A program made the position numbers and the translations under genes. A stretch of 64,000 nt of DNA from Shewanella sp. HN-41 (GTDB lineage Bacteria; Pseudomonadota; Gammaproteobacteria; Enterobacterales; Shewanellaceae), in contig NZ_AFOZ01000014.1 of the NCBI RefSeq assembly GCF_000217915.1, forward strand, positions 558,001 to 622,000, read 5' to 3'. The notes under the pieces were generated by a model. The model saw nothing but the letters and a program-made list of their open reading frames with translations, was not told the DNA's origin and ran no database searches. Position 1 is the stretch's first letter. Each line of letters opens with the position of its first letter. Shown one piece after another: positions 22,401 to 30,135 of this stretch.

Positions 22401-22559
22401 TGATGCCCCAGGGTAAGGTGTGATGACCGAGGCGAAGCGGTTGGTTATATGGGGGTCCTCGGTACGGGGCAGGCTAGAAATAGCGCCAAATCCGGCAACG
22501 AGCAGTAGGGCGATAACGAGGCTGACTAAACGACCATTTTCAACGAAGGCTTTGATCAT
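19482..22559 (-). CDS. RND efflux transporter permease
   Basis: A 1025-residue proton-driven inner-membrane pump of the AcrB/HAE superfamily. It has a first transmembrane helix (about 12-30), a large periplasmic loop with YPGASAERVEALVT, a central membrane block (about 335-470) that includes VVALGIMVDNAIVIVDAI with the Asp pair typical of proton relay, a second periplasmic loop, and a final block with GLMGLAINAAIVILAELED. It is preceded by its adaptor gene with a gap of only 2 bases. TolC is not encoded nearby. Substrates are unknown. Expression is probably repressed by the divergent TetR protein. Confidence 0.93.
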   Translation of the reverse strand: MIKAFVENGRLVSLVIALLLVAGFGAISSLPRTEDPHITNRFASVITPYPGASAERVEALVTEVLENQLRRLEEIKLIQSTSRPGISVIQLELKDTVMATDPVWSRARDLLADAKSSLPDGTQTPTLDDQIGYAYTAILSLVWNTNTPVRVDMLNRYAKELQSRLRLLPGTDFVKLYGAPTEEILVQLDGNKMSQLQLTPAAIAQILNGADSKIAAGEINNQAFRALVEVSGELDSQTRIRQVPLKVDTQGQIIRLGDIASISRQPKTPADSIALVDGEQGVFVAARMLNNTRVDLWQLQVNRVVEELNRDIPANIKIQWLFEQNSYTSERLGGLVVNLLQGFVIILLVLLLTLGLRNAVIVAISLPLTALFTLACMKYIGLPIHQMSVTGLVVALGIMVDNAIVIVDAIAQRRQQGMGRLAAVSETLHHLWLPLAGSTITTILAFAPIVLMPGAAGEFVGGIAMSVMFALLGSYLISHTLIAGLAGRFSHEGKNDVWYQHGINIPFISDYFQASLRAALKRPLLSAVVIGIIPALGFYASGKMTEQFFPPSDRDMFQVEVYLAPHVSLENTLNQVSLMDKLLHNVEGITQVDWVVGGNTPSFYYNLTQRQQGATNYAQAMVKVIDFERANALIPQLQRQLDSEYPEAQVLVRKLEQGPPFNAPVELMIFGPNLDTLRTLGDEVRHILGATPDVIHTRATLSAGAPKVWLQVNEDASLISGLNLSDIAKQIQMSTTGVIGGSVLEQTESLPVRVRLGDGSREQASKLSEIQLVTPRGEAVALSALAHSEVQVSRGAIPRRNGQRVNTIEAYIVSGVLPAQVLNEVKERVSQLPLPSGYRIEIGGESAKRNEAVGNLLSNVMLVVTLLLATVVLSFNSFRLTAIILFSALQSAGLGLLAVFVFGYPFGFPVIIGLLGLMGLAINAAIVILAELEDMPSARLGDKDTIISTVSSCGRHISSTTITTLGGFIPLIIAGGGFWPPFAIAIAGGTLLTTLLSLVWVPTMYLILMKKRAKSPLAIQAQIAS

Positions 22560-22561
22560 TA

Positions 22562-23671
22562 TTACCTCGTCGATGCAGTGGCAACGGGGGAGACGACTTG
22601 GCCAACGACTAATTTATGCAGCCCTTGGCTGACATAATTTTCGTTTGCCTGTATGGCCCCTTGGATAAAGGCCCTATCTTGGGTGGTATAGAGGATCTCC
22701 ACATCACGACGTTCGATTTTGGCCTCATTAGAGTTTGTTGTGACCACATATAAATTCCACAGGCCACGAATACCATCGGTAAGGGCGGAGATGGGTACCC
22801 AGTAACCCGCTTGTGCCACTTCTTGTTGTTGATGCAAATAGGCTATTTCACCATTAATGACCCGTGCATCCTTAGGTAGACTAATACGTAGCTGCAGGGT
22901 GCGACTAATGGGGTTTACTTCGGCACTTATTCCGGCAATTTGTGCGATAAACGTTTGATCTTGTACGCGGATATGAACTTCTTGTCCGGGGATAAATTGA
23001 TTGGCTATGGCCACGGGAACACCGATATAGGCTTCTGGATTAACATTGCCAACCAAGGTAAATACAGGACTGCCAGCGGCGACGACTTCACCTAGGTTAT
23101 GTTGACGTTGGCTGATGGTGCCATCAAAGGGCGCGAGTAATCTGGATTTATCTAGCTTAAGTTGATTGGCATGTTGCGAGGCCTGTAAACGCTGTTTAGC
23201 TGCTTCTAGACTCATTAATTGGCCACGGTTTTCATCGAGTAATTGCTCGGACACATAACCTGACTTTTTGAGCTCGAGATTACGTTTTAAGGTGCTGGTG
23301 GCAAGATCAACATCCGCCTGAGTCTGTAACAGACTCGCTTGTATTTCCTGACGCTCTGCATCCAGCAACCGGGTGTCTAATCTCGCCAGTACTTGCCCCT
23401 GAACCACGTTGGCTCCGCTGTCGACGAAGAGTTCGCTCAATTTACCCGATAGTTCGAATCCTGCGCCTGTGGTATTGCCTGCTCGAATGGTGCCTGTAAA
23501 GGTTTGCTCACGCTCATAGCTAGTCGATAACTGTAGCGGCGCAGTGACCACTGTTTGTAATACGGCGGTATTAGCGTGCTCGGTCACTTCTTTTTGACAG
23601 GCGGTTAAGGTCGATATAGCCAATAAGCAAGCGCTAATCGTACGCCAAGAACGTCGGGCTATGTGGTCCAT
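22562..23671 (-). CDS. RND periplasmic adaptor (membrane fusion protein), lipoprotein
   Basis: A 369-residue HlyD/AcrA-like adaptor linking the pump to an outer-membrane channel. The N-terminal signal has lipobox LTAC (Cys about residue 25). The barrel-hybrid half GNTTGAGFELSGKLSELFVD-like segment and VVQGQVLARLD follow, then a coiled coil (about 95-165), the second biotinyl-lipoyl half LLAPFDGTISQRQHNLGEVV, and a beta-barrel. An AAGGATTG ribosome site precedes the ATG. It is first gene of the pump operon. Confidence 0.92.
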   Translation of the reverse strand: MDHIARRSWRTISACLLAISTLTACQKEVTEHANTAVLQTVVTAPLQLSTSYEREQTFTGTIRAGNTTGAGFELSGKLSELFVDSGANVVQGQVLARLDTRLLDAERQEIQASLLQTQADVDLATSTLKRNLELKKSGYVSEQLLDENRGQLMSLEAAKQRLQASQHANQLKLDKSRLLAPFDGTISQRQHNLGEVVAAGSPVFTLVGNVNPEAYIGVPVAIANQFIPGQEVHIRVQDQTFIAQIAGISAEVNPISRTLQLRISLPKDARVINGEIAYLHQQQEVAQAGYWVPISALTDGIRGLWNLYVVTTNSNEAKIERRDVEILYTTQDRAFIQGAIQANENYVSQGLHKLVVGQVVSPVATASTR

Positions 23672-23710
23672 TTCAATCCTTCCGTTGTGAGCTTTAGGTT
23701 AAATTTGTGT

Positions 23711-23732
23711 AACTAGACTTGCTAGTCTAGTT
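23711..23732. promoter_or_regulatory. Operator 1 for the TetR regulator (perfect inverted repeat)
   Basis: Arms AACTAGACT and AGTCTAGTT around a 4-base spacer TGCT, a 9-bp perfect inverted repeat in the intergenic region between the pump operon and the tetR gene. Confidence 0.8.
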
Positions 23733-23752
23733 GCGTAGAACTGGACTGTCTA
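23724..23752 (-). promoter_or_regulatory. Probable sigma70 promoter of the efflux operon
   Basis: On the minus strand TAGACA (23747-23752) and TAGACT (23724-23729) are separated by exactly 17 bp. One element lies in each operator, so a bound TetR dimer on either site would block RNA polymerase. Confidence 0.55.
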
Positions 23753-23760
23753 GTCTATTT
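23739..23760. promoter_or_regulatory. Operator 2, degenerate copy of operator 1
   Basis: AACTGGACT-GTCT-AGTCTATTT has the same arm and spacer layout as the site at 23711, offset by exactly 28 bp, with a few mismatches. Confidence 0.7.
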
Positions 23761-23809
23761 TATGCTTAACTAAGGTAAATTTATCCTACCTATCAATCCG
23801 AGTGTGGAT

Positions 23810-24436
23810 ATGACATCGTCAGTCGATAAGCCATTACCCATAAGCCGTAGTGAGCAGAAAAGACAGCAAGTTCTTGTTGCTGCAATTGATTTATTTTGCC
23901 GTCAAGGTTTTCCCCATACCAGCATGGATGAAGTCGCTAGACTTGCTGGGGTCTCTAAGCAAACCGTGTATTCCCATTACGGCAGTAAAGATGAACTCTT
24001 TGTTGCAGCGATAGAATCGAAATGTGTTGGTCATAATCTGAAGGATGATTTGTTAAAGGATCCTGCTCAACCTGAGTTAACCCTCACACAATTTGCTCTG
24101 CAATTCGGTGACATGATTGTCAGTCCTGAGGCTATTACCGTCTTTAAAGCTTGTGTGGCGCAGTCCGAAAGCCATCCCGAAGTGTCGCGGTTATTTTTTG
24201 AGGCGGGCCCTAAGCATATGGTCGCGATACTGTCGGGCTATTTAGTGGCCGTAGAAGCTTTAGGTCAATATCGGTTTGGTAATGCCCATCACTGCGCCGT
24301 AAGGCTGTGCTTAATGCTCTTTGGTGAGTTGAAACTCAGGCTAGAACTTGGACTGGATGTTGAAGGTTTAATGCTTGAGCGTGAAGCTTATATCCGTGGT
24401 TGCGCAGAGATGTTTTTGAAGGCTTATCGTATTTAA
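23810..24436 (+). CDS. TetR/AcrR family transcriptional regulator
   Basis: A 208-residue regulator. The N-terminal helix-turn-helix is clear: ISRSEQKRQQVLVAAIDLF, then MDEVARLAGVSKQTVYSHY and SKDELF. The C-terminal ligand domain (about 80-205) is less conserved and has a LMLFGELKLRLELGL stretch. The GTG at 23804 is in frame, but the ATG at 23810 is as likely. It is divergent from the RND pump operon, and two tandem palindromes lie between them. The likely role is local repressor of the pump, relieved by a pump substrate. Confidence 0.9.
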   Translation: MTSSVDKPLPISRSEQKRQQVLVAAIDLFCRQGFPHTSMDEVARLAGVSKQTVYSHYGSKDELFVAAIESKCVGHNLKDDLLKDPAQPELTLTQFALQFGDMIVSPEAITVFKACVAQSESHPEVSRLFFEAGPKHMVAILSGYLVAVEALGQYRFGNAHHCAVRLCLMLFGELKLRLELGLDVEGLMLEREAYIRGCAEMFLKAYRI

Positions 24437-24539
24437 AAGTATCAGTTTGTATCTTTACTTTTAAAGATTGAACCTTCCTCTTAGTGTCAGTGTATTATCC
24501 GCAACAATACACTTATTCTTTAAAGTATAAGGATCTAGC

Positions 24540-25481
24540 GTGATAAATCATTCCACAAACAGCAGCATAAGTCCCCTTATGTTAAAAACTAGCCTATTGC
24601 TGATGGTTGTTTTTAGTAGTGTGACTATCGCGGCTGAAAAACCAGCGGCTGAAAATAAGCGTTTTAAGCTCAGAGTTTCGCAGATAAGTACTCAGAGTAC
24701 CGCGGTTGCTAACGGCAATACTGAGCTACAAAGGGACAGTTTGCTGTTAGATGCGGGGATGAATATCCCATTAAATCGACAATGGTCGCTTGGGTTACGG
24801 GGAGGCTATGACCGACTCGATTACGATTGGCGTCAAATCACCCTCAGCGGTGCCAACAATGTGTCAAGCCTCTTCGGTTCGACAGGGCAAAGCTGGGATC
24901 ACATTGACCGTTATCGCGCGAGTATTTCTTTAAACTATCGCATGGATAAGCATTGGGCTTTCTTTCTAGCGCCACAGATCCAATATGCTTACGCCGACAC
25001 GGCTTCGGCCAGCAATGCCCAGAGCTATGGTGTCGTCGCTTCGGCTATGTATGCCTTTGATTCGGGCAATATGATTGGTTTTGGTGTCGCTTATCTTAAT
25101 GATATTGATGAAGTACGTACGGTTCCTTACCTTGCGATGCGCTGGCAGATAAATGAGCATTGGGCTCTGGCCAATCCCTTCCAAGCCGGGTTTAGCGGTC
25201 CAGCAGGATTGGAGCTGAGTTACCAATTTAATCCTGATTGGAATATTGGCTTGGGGAGCGCGCGTCGAACGGAGCGATTCCTGATAGAGGACGATGATAC
25301 CGCAGTCGAAACCAATGAGTGGGTGAGCTATGTTCGTGGCGGCTGGCTGGCGACACCGGCTCTATCGATAAATCTTTACGCCGGATACTACTTTAATGGT
25401 GAATTAGAAGTGACGCATCAAGCTGCACTCGAGATGGATAACCAAGGCGCAGCGGCCTTGGATATCGAATTCAAATTCTAA
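24540..25481 (+). CDS. Probable outer-membrane beta-barrel protein
   Basis: A 313-residue exported protein starting at a GTG preceded by AAGGA. The hydrophobic stretch LLLMVVFSSVTIAAEKP (about 19-35) looks like a signal peptide; an internal ATG at codon 14 is an alternative start. The mature part has regularly spaced amphipathic strands with aromatic girdle residues (for example LGLRGGYDRLDYDWRQ and GYYFNGELEVTHQ) and ends in Phe (DIEFKF), as do BAM substrates. It resembles uncharacterised barrel proteins of the DUF6268 kind, which I state only as an impression. No operon partner. Confidence 0.65.
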   Translation: MINHSTNSSISPLMLKTSLLLMVVFSSVTIAAEKPAAENKRFKLRVSQISTQSTAVANGNTELQRDSLLLDAGMNIPLNRQWSLGLRGGYDRLDYDWRQITLSGANNVSSLFGSTGQSWDHIDRYRASISLNYRMDKHWAFFLAPQIQYAYADTASASNAQSYGVVASAMYAFDSGNMIGFGVAYLNDIDEVRTVPYLAMRWQINEHWALANPFQAGFSGPAGLELSYQFNPDWNIGLGSARRTERFLIEDDDTAVETNEWVSYVRGGWLATPALSINLYAGYYFNGELEVTHQAALEMDNQGAAALDIEFKF

Positions 25482-25493
25482 CTTTTATGCCAG

Positions 25494-26054
25494 TTATTTG
25501 CCCAGCATAGCCTCCTTAAGGCTTTTCTGGGCTGGTTTATCACCTAGCCAAATTTTTAACAGCGCTTGACGGAACATCTCACCTTCTATGGTGGCTTGTT
25601 CTTGGCCATTCTTAAAAGCGGTCACACCGTGAACCTTACTGGTCGCGAGGGTGAATTGATCGCCTTGTTTAATTTCCTCATTAAACAACGCCATAAATGC
25701 ATCGATTTGCGGTTGAATATCGGCGGTATTATCCGCCGTCGCGTGCTCAAAACCTTCGGTGATCGCATCGCGCATTTTTTCAGCTGTGATCATGCTTGAG
25801 GTAATATTAAGGCGGATAGCGGCAACTGGGGCCTCTAATACAGCAACTGTACTGCTGATCTGTGATGGTACATAGAGGCTGCCCACGTACAAATCCATAA
25901 AAAATTTACTGCGAACGCCAGCGCCATTTAGCTGTAAAGATTGATTTTCAAGCACCATAGTGTCGGCGACTTGTATGCCAGAGATATCTTTTGCACAGGA
26001 AATATTAGGTAAAAACAGCGCTGTAGCTAAGGTTAGTGTCGAGAGTAACTTCAT
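25494..26054 (-). CDS. Chalcone isomerase-like periplasmic protein
   Basis: A 186-residue protein with a signal peptide (ending NISCAKD, about residue 21). The mature domain fits the bacterial chalcone-isomerase-like family: GAGVRSKFFMDLYVGSLYVP near the start and FRQALLKIWLGDKPAQKSLK near the end. In bacteria this fold is not known to isomerise chalcones and may bind fatty-acid-like ligands. The frame opens 4 codons earlier at 26066, but GAGGTG lies about 8 bases before the ATG at 26054. Convergent with the barrel gene. Confidence 0.88.
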   Translation of the reverse strand: MKLLSTLTLATALFLPNISCAKDISGIQVADTMVLENQSLQLNGAGVRSKFFMDLYVGSLYVPSQISSTVAVLEAPVAAIRLNITSSMITAEKMRDAITEGFEHATADNTADIQPQIDAFMALFNEEIKQGDQFTLATSKVHGVTAFKNGQEQATIEGEMFRQALLKIWLGDKPAQKSLKEAMLGK

Positions 26055-26250
26055 AATACACCTCATATCATATTGTTTTAATTATAGTTGTTCCTGCTCA
26101 CTCAATCGGCAATCCTAGGATATAAAGCAGTGAACGCGAACAAGATACTAATCGAAAGAAAGGGGGAGTGATAGTCTAATCAATACTTAGTCACCACTCG
26201 GTTCTGGGGCGTTTAACATAAAAACGACATTCGTCTTTACCTATGGAGGA

Positions 26251-26730
26251 CTAACCGCGAATACCTAACTTGTACTGACCACTTTGCTCAAACATAACGG
26301 CTTGTTTTTGTTTAGGAGAGATAAGAATTGGGCCATCGTCGAAAAATAGAAAGCACTTCCAGTTGCGGACAAATACATTCCAGCGCGTTTCGATAATTTG
26401 GTATTTCTCATAGCAAAAATACACCGGCGTTTCGTCTGGCCACTGAATAAATTCGGCCAACATCTCGGGTAGGCTGTTATCTTCACTGTCCCAGGCACTC
26501 TGCCAATGATCTGTTTTTGTCCATGCGTTGGCTTTCGCCGCCCAATCCCCCTTAGTAAATTGTTCGGCACGACTACTCTTATTGCTGATCCACTGATTCC
26601 AGACTTCCATGGCACTTTTCTCCGTCAAAGGTAGGATATAGGCCTTATCTTCATCGGTCACAGGTAAGTCTTGGTGGTTGAAAATCCACTTACGGCGAAA
26701 TTCATTTAGGGGGATATAGGTAGTGGTCAA
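26251..26730 (-). CDS. DUF2947 family protein, probable TTG start
   Basis: A 159-residue cytoplasmic protein beginning with (M)TTTYIPLNEFRRKWIF, with HQDLPVTDEDKAYILPLTE and a tryptophan-rich middle (DHWQSAW). This fits the DUF2947 family found in Vibrio and Shewanella; the function is unknown. The frame opens at 26772, but GAGGAGA sits 6 bases before a TTG at 26730 and the conserved part begins just after it, so TTG is the better start. Confidence 0.75.
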   Translation of the reverse strand: MTTTYIPLNEFRRKWIFNHQDLPVTDEDKAYILPLTEKSAMEVWNQWISNKSSRAEQFTKGDWAAKANAWTKTDHWQSAWDSEDNSLPEMLAEFIQWPDETPVYFCYEKYQIIETRWNVFVRNWKCFLFFDDGPILISPKQKQAVMFEQSGQYKLGIRG

Positions 26731-27228
26731 GCAGATTCTCCTCAGTAGGGCGCTAAGTTGTGTTAACCCCACGAAACACGAATGACACAGATTATACGGA
26801 TCCCATTAAGATTATGGAAATTTTGCTAAATAACGGAGCTTCTGGGGTGGTTAAGAATACTGAGATGGTCGCCTCGGTCTTAGCATTGCAATGTGCCACT
26901 ACAGATGCACAAAATCTGACACGAGGTGAAAAGGTGAATTATCGATTAGCACAATTAGTTTGAACAACGAAGGACATTGGCCTTGCTAACCCTGAAGTGA
27001 CCATATATTTTTCGAGCATTTGTTTATGTTCAGGATTGTCATAAACACGGCCCATGCTTTTCATTAAATGAAATAGCTTTTTCCTGCAAGCATCGGTTAG
27101 CATAAGTCTTGGTATAGCTCGAGATTATGGCTACTTTTAGCGAAGTAAATTATAACTTTCTTGCTATGCTGTCTAAAATCAATCTCGAAAGATCAACAGA
27201 CCCTAGTACATGGAATTAGGAAAATAAG
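26731..27228. other. Intergenic region before the pse operon, with a possible gene remnant
   Basis: About 500 bases. On the minus strand 27103-26942 is open for 53 codons from an ATG (product begins MLTDACRKKLFHLMKSMG) and 7 further codons upstream. The composition is protein-like, but there is no clear ribosome site and I do not recognise it; it may be a remnant. A plus-strand frame at 26760-26963 looks like noise. The promoter of the pse genes should lie at the right end, where no strong consensus is visible. Confidence 0.4.
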
Positions 27229-28242
27229 ATGCTAAATCATAAAACTGTTTTGATCACCGGCGGTACAGGTTCATTTGGTAAGCAATTTATTCAAACTATC
27301 CTTGAGCGCTATCAAGATGTTAAGAAAATAATTATTTATTCCCGTGACGAACTAAAGCAATTTGAGATTCGTCAGAAGTATCCTGTGAATGCTTTCCCAC
27401 AGCTACGCTTCTTTATTGGTGATGTGCGTGATAGAAATCGTATGATACAAGCATGTGAAGGCGTCGATGTAATTATCCACGCGGCAGCTATAAAGCAAGT
27501 CGATACTGCAGAATACAACCCAACTGAATGTATTCGTACGAATATAGATGGGGCTGAAAATGTAATCCAAGCAGCACTTCATTGCGGGGTTCGGGATGTA
27601 GTTGCGTTATCCACTGATAAAGCATGTGCACCAATTAATCTATACGGTGCGACTAAACTAGCGTCAGATAAGTTATTTGCTGCTGCAAATAATATAAGAG
27701 GCTCTAAAGACATTCGATTTAGTGTTGTTCGTTATGGAAACGTCATGGGATCTCGCGGCTCAGTGATCCCATTCTTTATGAGTAAGAAAAAAGAAGGTAT
27801 TCTGCCCATCACACACGAAGAAATGACCCGCTTTAATATTTCACTGCAAGATGGTGTCAATATGGTTATGTATGCACTCCAACATCATCTTGGTGGCGAA
27901 ATTTTTATACCTAAAATCCCATCCTACAAAATTCTAGATATTGCACATGCAATCGCGCCTGAGTGTGAAATTCAAGTGGTAGGAATTCGTCCAGGTGAAA
28001 AACTGCACGAAGAAATGATCACCGATACAGACTCATTACACACTATCGATTTAGGTCGTTACTATGCTATTTTACCGTCAGTTTCATATACTTATACTGA
28101 GGATGAGTATGTTAAACATCATAAGGCGGTAAAAGTACCATTTGGATTTAAATATAATTCCTATACTAATACTGAGTGGGAAACGATTGAAGGGTTACGT
28201 AAGCTTATCGTTGAACACGTAGATCCTAATTTTACTGTTTAG
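27229..28242 (+). CDS. pseB: UDP-GlcNAc 4,6-dehydratase (inverting)
   Basis: First step of CMP-pseudaminic acid synthesis: UDP-GlcNAc to UDP-2-acetamido-2,6-dideoxy-beta-L-arabino-hexos-4-ulose. It has 337 residues of the short-chain dehydrogenase type. The NAD(P)-binding GGTGSFGKQF is at residues 11-20, the ALSTDKA segment follows at about 125, and the catalytic YxxxK lies in LYGATKLASDK. HDEE-like C-terminal motifs such as RPGEKLHEEMI are typical of PseB. An AGGA ribosome site precedes the ATG. It leads a run of same-strand pse genes and supplies the sugar that modifies flagellin. Confidence 0.96.
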   Translation: MLNHKTVLITGGTGSFGKQFIQTILERYQDVKKIIIYSRDELKQFEIRQKYPVNAFPQLRFFIGDVRDRNRMIQACEGVDVIIHAAAIKQVDTAEYNPTECIRTNIDGAENVIQAALHCGVRDVVALSTDKACAPINLYGATKLASDKLFAAANNIRGSKDIRFSVVRYGNVMGSRGSVIPFFMSKKKEGILPITHEEMTRFNISLQDGVNMVMYALQHHLGGEIFIPKIPSYKILDIAHAIAPECEIQVVGIRPGEKLHEEMITDTDSLHTIDLGRYYAILPSVSYTYTEDEYVKHHKAVKVPFGFKYNSYTNTEWETIEGLRKLIVEHVDPNFTV

Positions 28243-28257
28243 GAATAGAGGAAAATA

Positions 28258-29418
28258 ATGATTCCTTATGGCAAACAAGAAATTATTCAACAGGATATAG
28301 ACGCGGTTGTTGAGGTTTTACAATCTAATTTCTTGACTCAAGGCCCGCAGGTCCCAGCTTTTGAAGCAGCATTAAAGGCACATACTGGCGCAGAATTTTC
28401 CTTGGCGGTGAATAGCGCTACGTCGGCTTTACATATTGCTTGTTTAGCTCTTGGTTTGGGACAAGGTGACACGCTGTGGACATCTCCTATCACATTTGTA
28501 GCATCAGCAAATTGCGCTTTATATTGTGGTGCCAAGGTCGATTTTATCGATATTGATCCCCATACTTACAATATGAGTGTTTATGCTTTAGAAGTGAAGC
28601 TTCTTCAAGCCAAGGCTGATAATGCCCTACCTAAGATCGTTGTGCCTGTTCACTTATGCGGACAACCGTGTGATATGCAAAAAATCCATATGCTATCGAA
28701 AATATATGGATTTAAAATTATTGAAGATGCATCTCATGCTATCGGCGGTTGTTATCATGGTGAACCCATTGGTAACTGTAAGTACTCAGATATCACGGTA
28801 TTTAGCTTTCACCCTGTAAAAATTATAACGACAGCCGAAGGTGGCGCAGTGATGACCAATAGCAAGGAGTTGGCTAATAAGATGGCTCTCTATCGCAGTC
28901 ACGGTATCACTCGAGATGCTGAGTTTATGCAGAATGAATCTCATGGTGGTTGGTATTACGAGCAAATTGCTCTTGGTTTTAATTATCGGATGACTGAGTT
29001 ACAAGCAGCGCTTGGTGTGTCACAGATACAACGTTTAGATAGTTTTGTTGTTGCTCGTCACCATCTTGCTGATCGTTACAATCATTTACTGAAACACTTA
29101 CCTGTAACATTGCCTTATCAATTAGATGGTACCTATTCAGGCTTGCATTTGTATGTCATTCGTTTGCAATTAGACGCGATTTCAAAGACACATCGAGAAG
29201 TATTTGAAGCACTGCGCGATAATGGAATAGGGGTTAACTTGCATTATATTCCAGTACATACTCAGCCTTTTTATCAACACATGGGCTTTAAAGTTGGTGA
29301 TTTTCCACAAGCGGAAGCTTATTACCAAGAAGCAATTTCATTGCCATTGTTTCACTCTATGAGTGAGTTTCAACAAGATGAGGTTGTTCGCGTATTGACC
29401 TTTGTTTTGAAAGGGTAA
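28258..29418 (+). CDS. pseC: UDP-4-amino-4,6-dideoxy-N-acetyl-beta-L-altrosamine transaminase
   Basis: Second pathway enzyme, transferring an amino group to C4 of the PseB product with PLP. It has 386 residues of the DegT/DnrJ/EryC1 family. The N-terminus IPYGKQEIIQQDIDAVVEVL is typical. The PLP-binding Lys is in FSFHPVKIITTAEGG, the preceding EDASHAIGG holds the cofactor Asp, and NYRMTELQAALG follows. It starts 15 bases after pseB and is separated from pseF by 3 bases. Confidence 0.95.
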   Translation: MIPYGKQEIIQQDIDAVVEVLQSNFLTQGPQVPAFEAALKAHTGAEFSLAVNSATSALHIACLALGLGQGDTLWTSPITFVASANCALYCGAKVDFIDIDPHTYNMSVYALEVKLLQAKADNALPKIVVPVHLCGQPCDMQKIHMLSKIYGFKIIEDASHAIGGCYHGEPIGNCKYSDITVFSFHPVKIITTAEGGAVMTNSKELANKMALYRSHGITRDAEFMQNESHGGWYYEQIALGFNYRMTELQAALGVSQIQRLDSFVVARHHLADRYNHLLKHLPVTLPYQLDGTYSGLHLYVIRLQLDAISKTHREVFEALRDNGIGVNLHYIPVHTQPFYQHMGFKVGDFPQAEAYYQEAISLPLFHSMSEFQQDEVVRVLTFVLKG

Positions 29419-29421
29419 TGT

Positions 29422-30105
29422 ATGAAAATTGCTATTATTCCTGCCCGTGGTGGCAGTAAGCGCATACCGCGGAAGAATATTAAACTTTTTCATGGTAAAC
29501 CGATGATTGCATATTCGATTGACACTGCATTAGCATCGGGCTGTTTTGATAAAGTGATCGTCTCTACTGATGATCAAGAAATTGCCGACGTAGCTAAGCA
29601 ATATGGTGCCAGCGTGCCGTTTTGGCGCCCAGCTAAGATTGCTGACGACTACTCTACCACTATGGACGTTATGCAGCATGCTATTGAATGGTGCGAACAG
29701 CAAGGTTGGGATATTGAGCTAGTTTGTTGTCTTTATGCCACTGCACCTTTCGTTACCTCTGACTACTTAATCGAGGGATATAATAAGTTACAGACAGAAG
29801 ATGACGTTGAATTTGTTTTTAGTGCGGCCACCTTTTCATTTCCTATCCAACGTGCGTTTAAGGTTTCTGGAGAAGGTGCGGTCTCAATGTTTGACCCTAC
29901 CCAAGAGCTAGTGCGTTCGCAAGATCTAGAGACAGCCTATCATGATGCTGGGCAATTCTACTGGGGGCGCAAAACCGCATTCTTAGAGTGCAAGTCTATA
30001 TTTTCTCCTCATTCTAGAATTGTTTTACTGCCTAGGTGTAGAGTTCAAGATATTGATACTCAAGAAGATTGGGACTTTGCAGAAGCGCTATTTTCCTTAC
30101 TTTAA
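29422..30105 (+). CDS. pseF: Pseudaminic acid cytidylyltransferase
   Basis: Activates pseudaminic acid with CTP to CMP-Pse, the donor used by Maf-type transferases. It has 227 residues. The nucleotide-binding IPARGGSKRIPRKNIK is at residues 5-20, with YSIDTALASGCFDKVIVSTDD after it and CCLYATAPFV in the middle. These are the family signatures. It is in tight spacing after pseC. The order here is B-C-F-G-I. Confidence 0.95.
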   Translation: MKIAIIPARGGSKRIPRKNIKLFHGKPMIAYSIDTALASGCFDKVIVSTDDQEIADVAKQYGASVPFWRPAKIADDYSTTMDVMQHAIEWCEQQGWDIELVCCLYATAPFVTSDYLIEGYNKLQTEDDVEFVFSAATFSFPIQRAFKVSGEGAVSMFDPTQELVRSQDLETAYHDAGQFYWGRKTAFLECKSIFSPHSRIVLLPRCRVQDIDTQEDWDFAEALFSLL

Positions 30106-30135
30106 CAGAGATAAGATTCATCATTGAGAATTTTT

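Noticed and set aside
26760..26963. 67-codon plus-strand ORF
   Set aside because: No ribosome site and no recognisable content; overlaps a more protein-like frame on the other strand.
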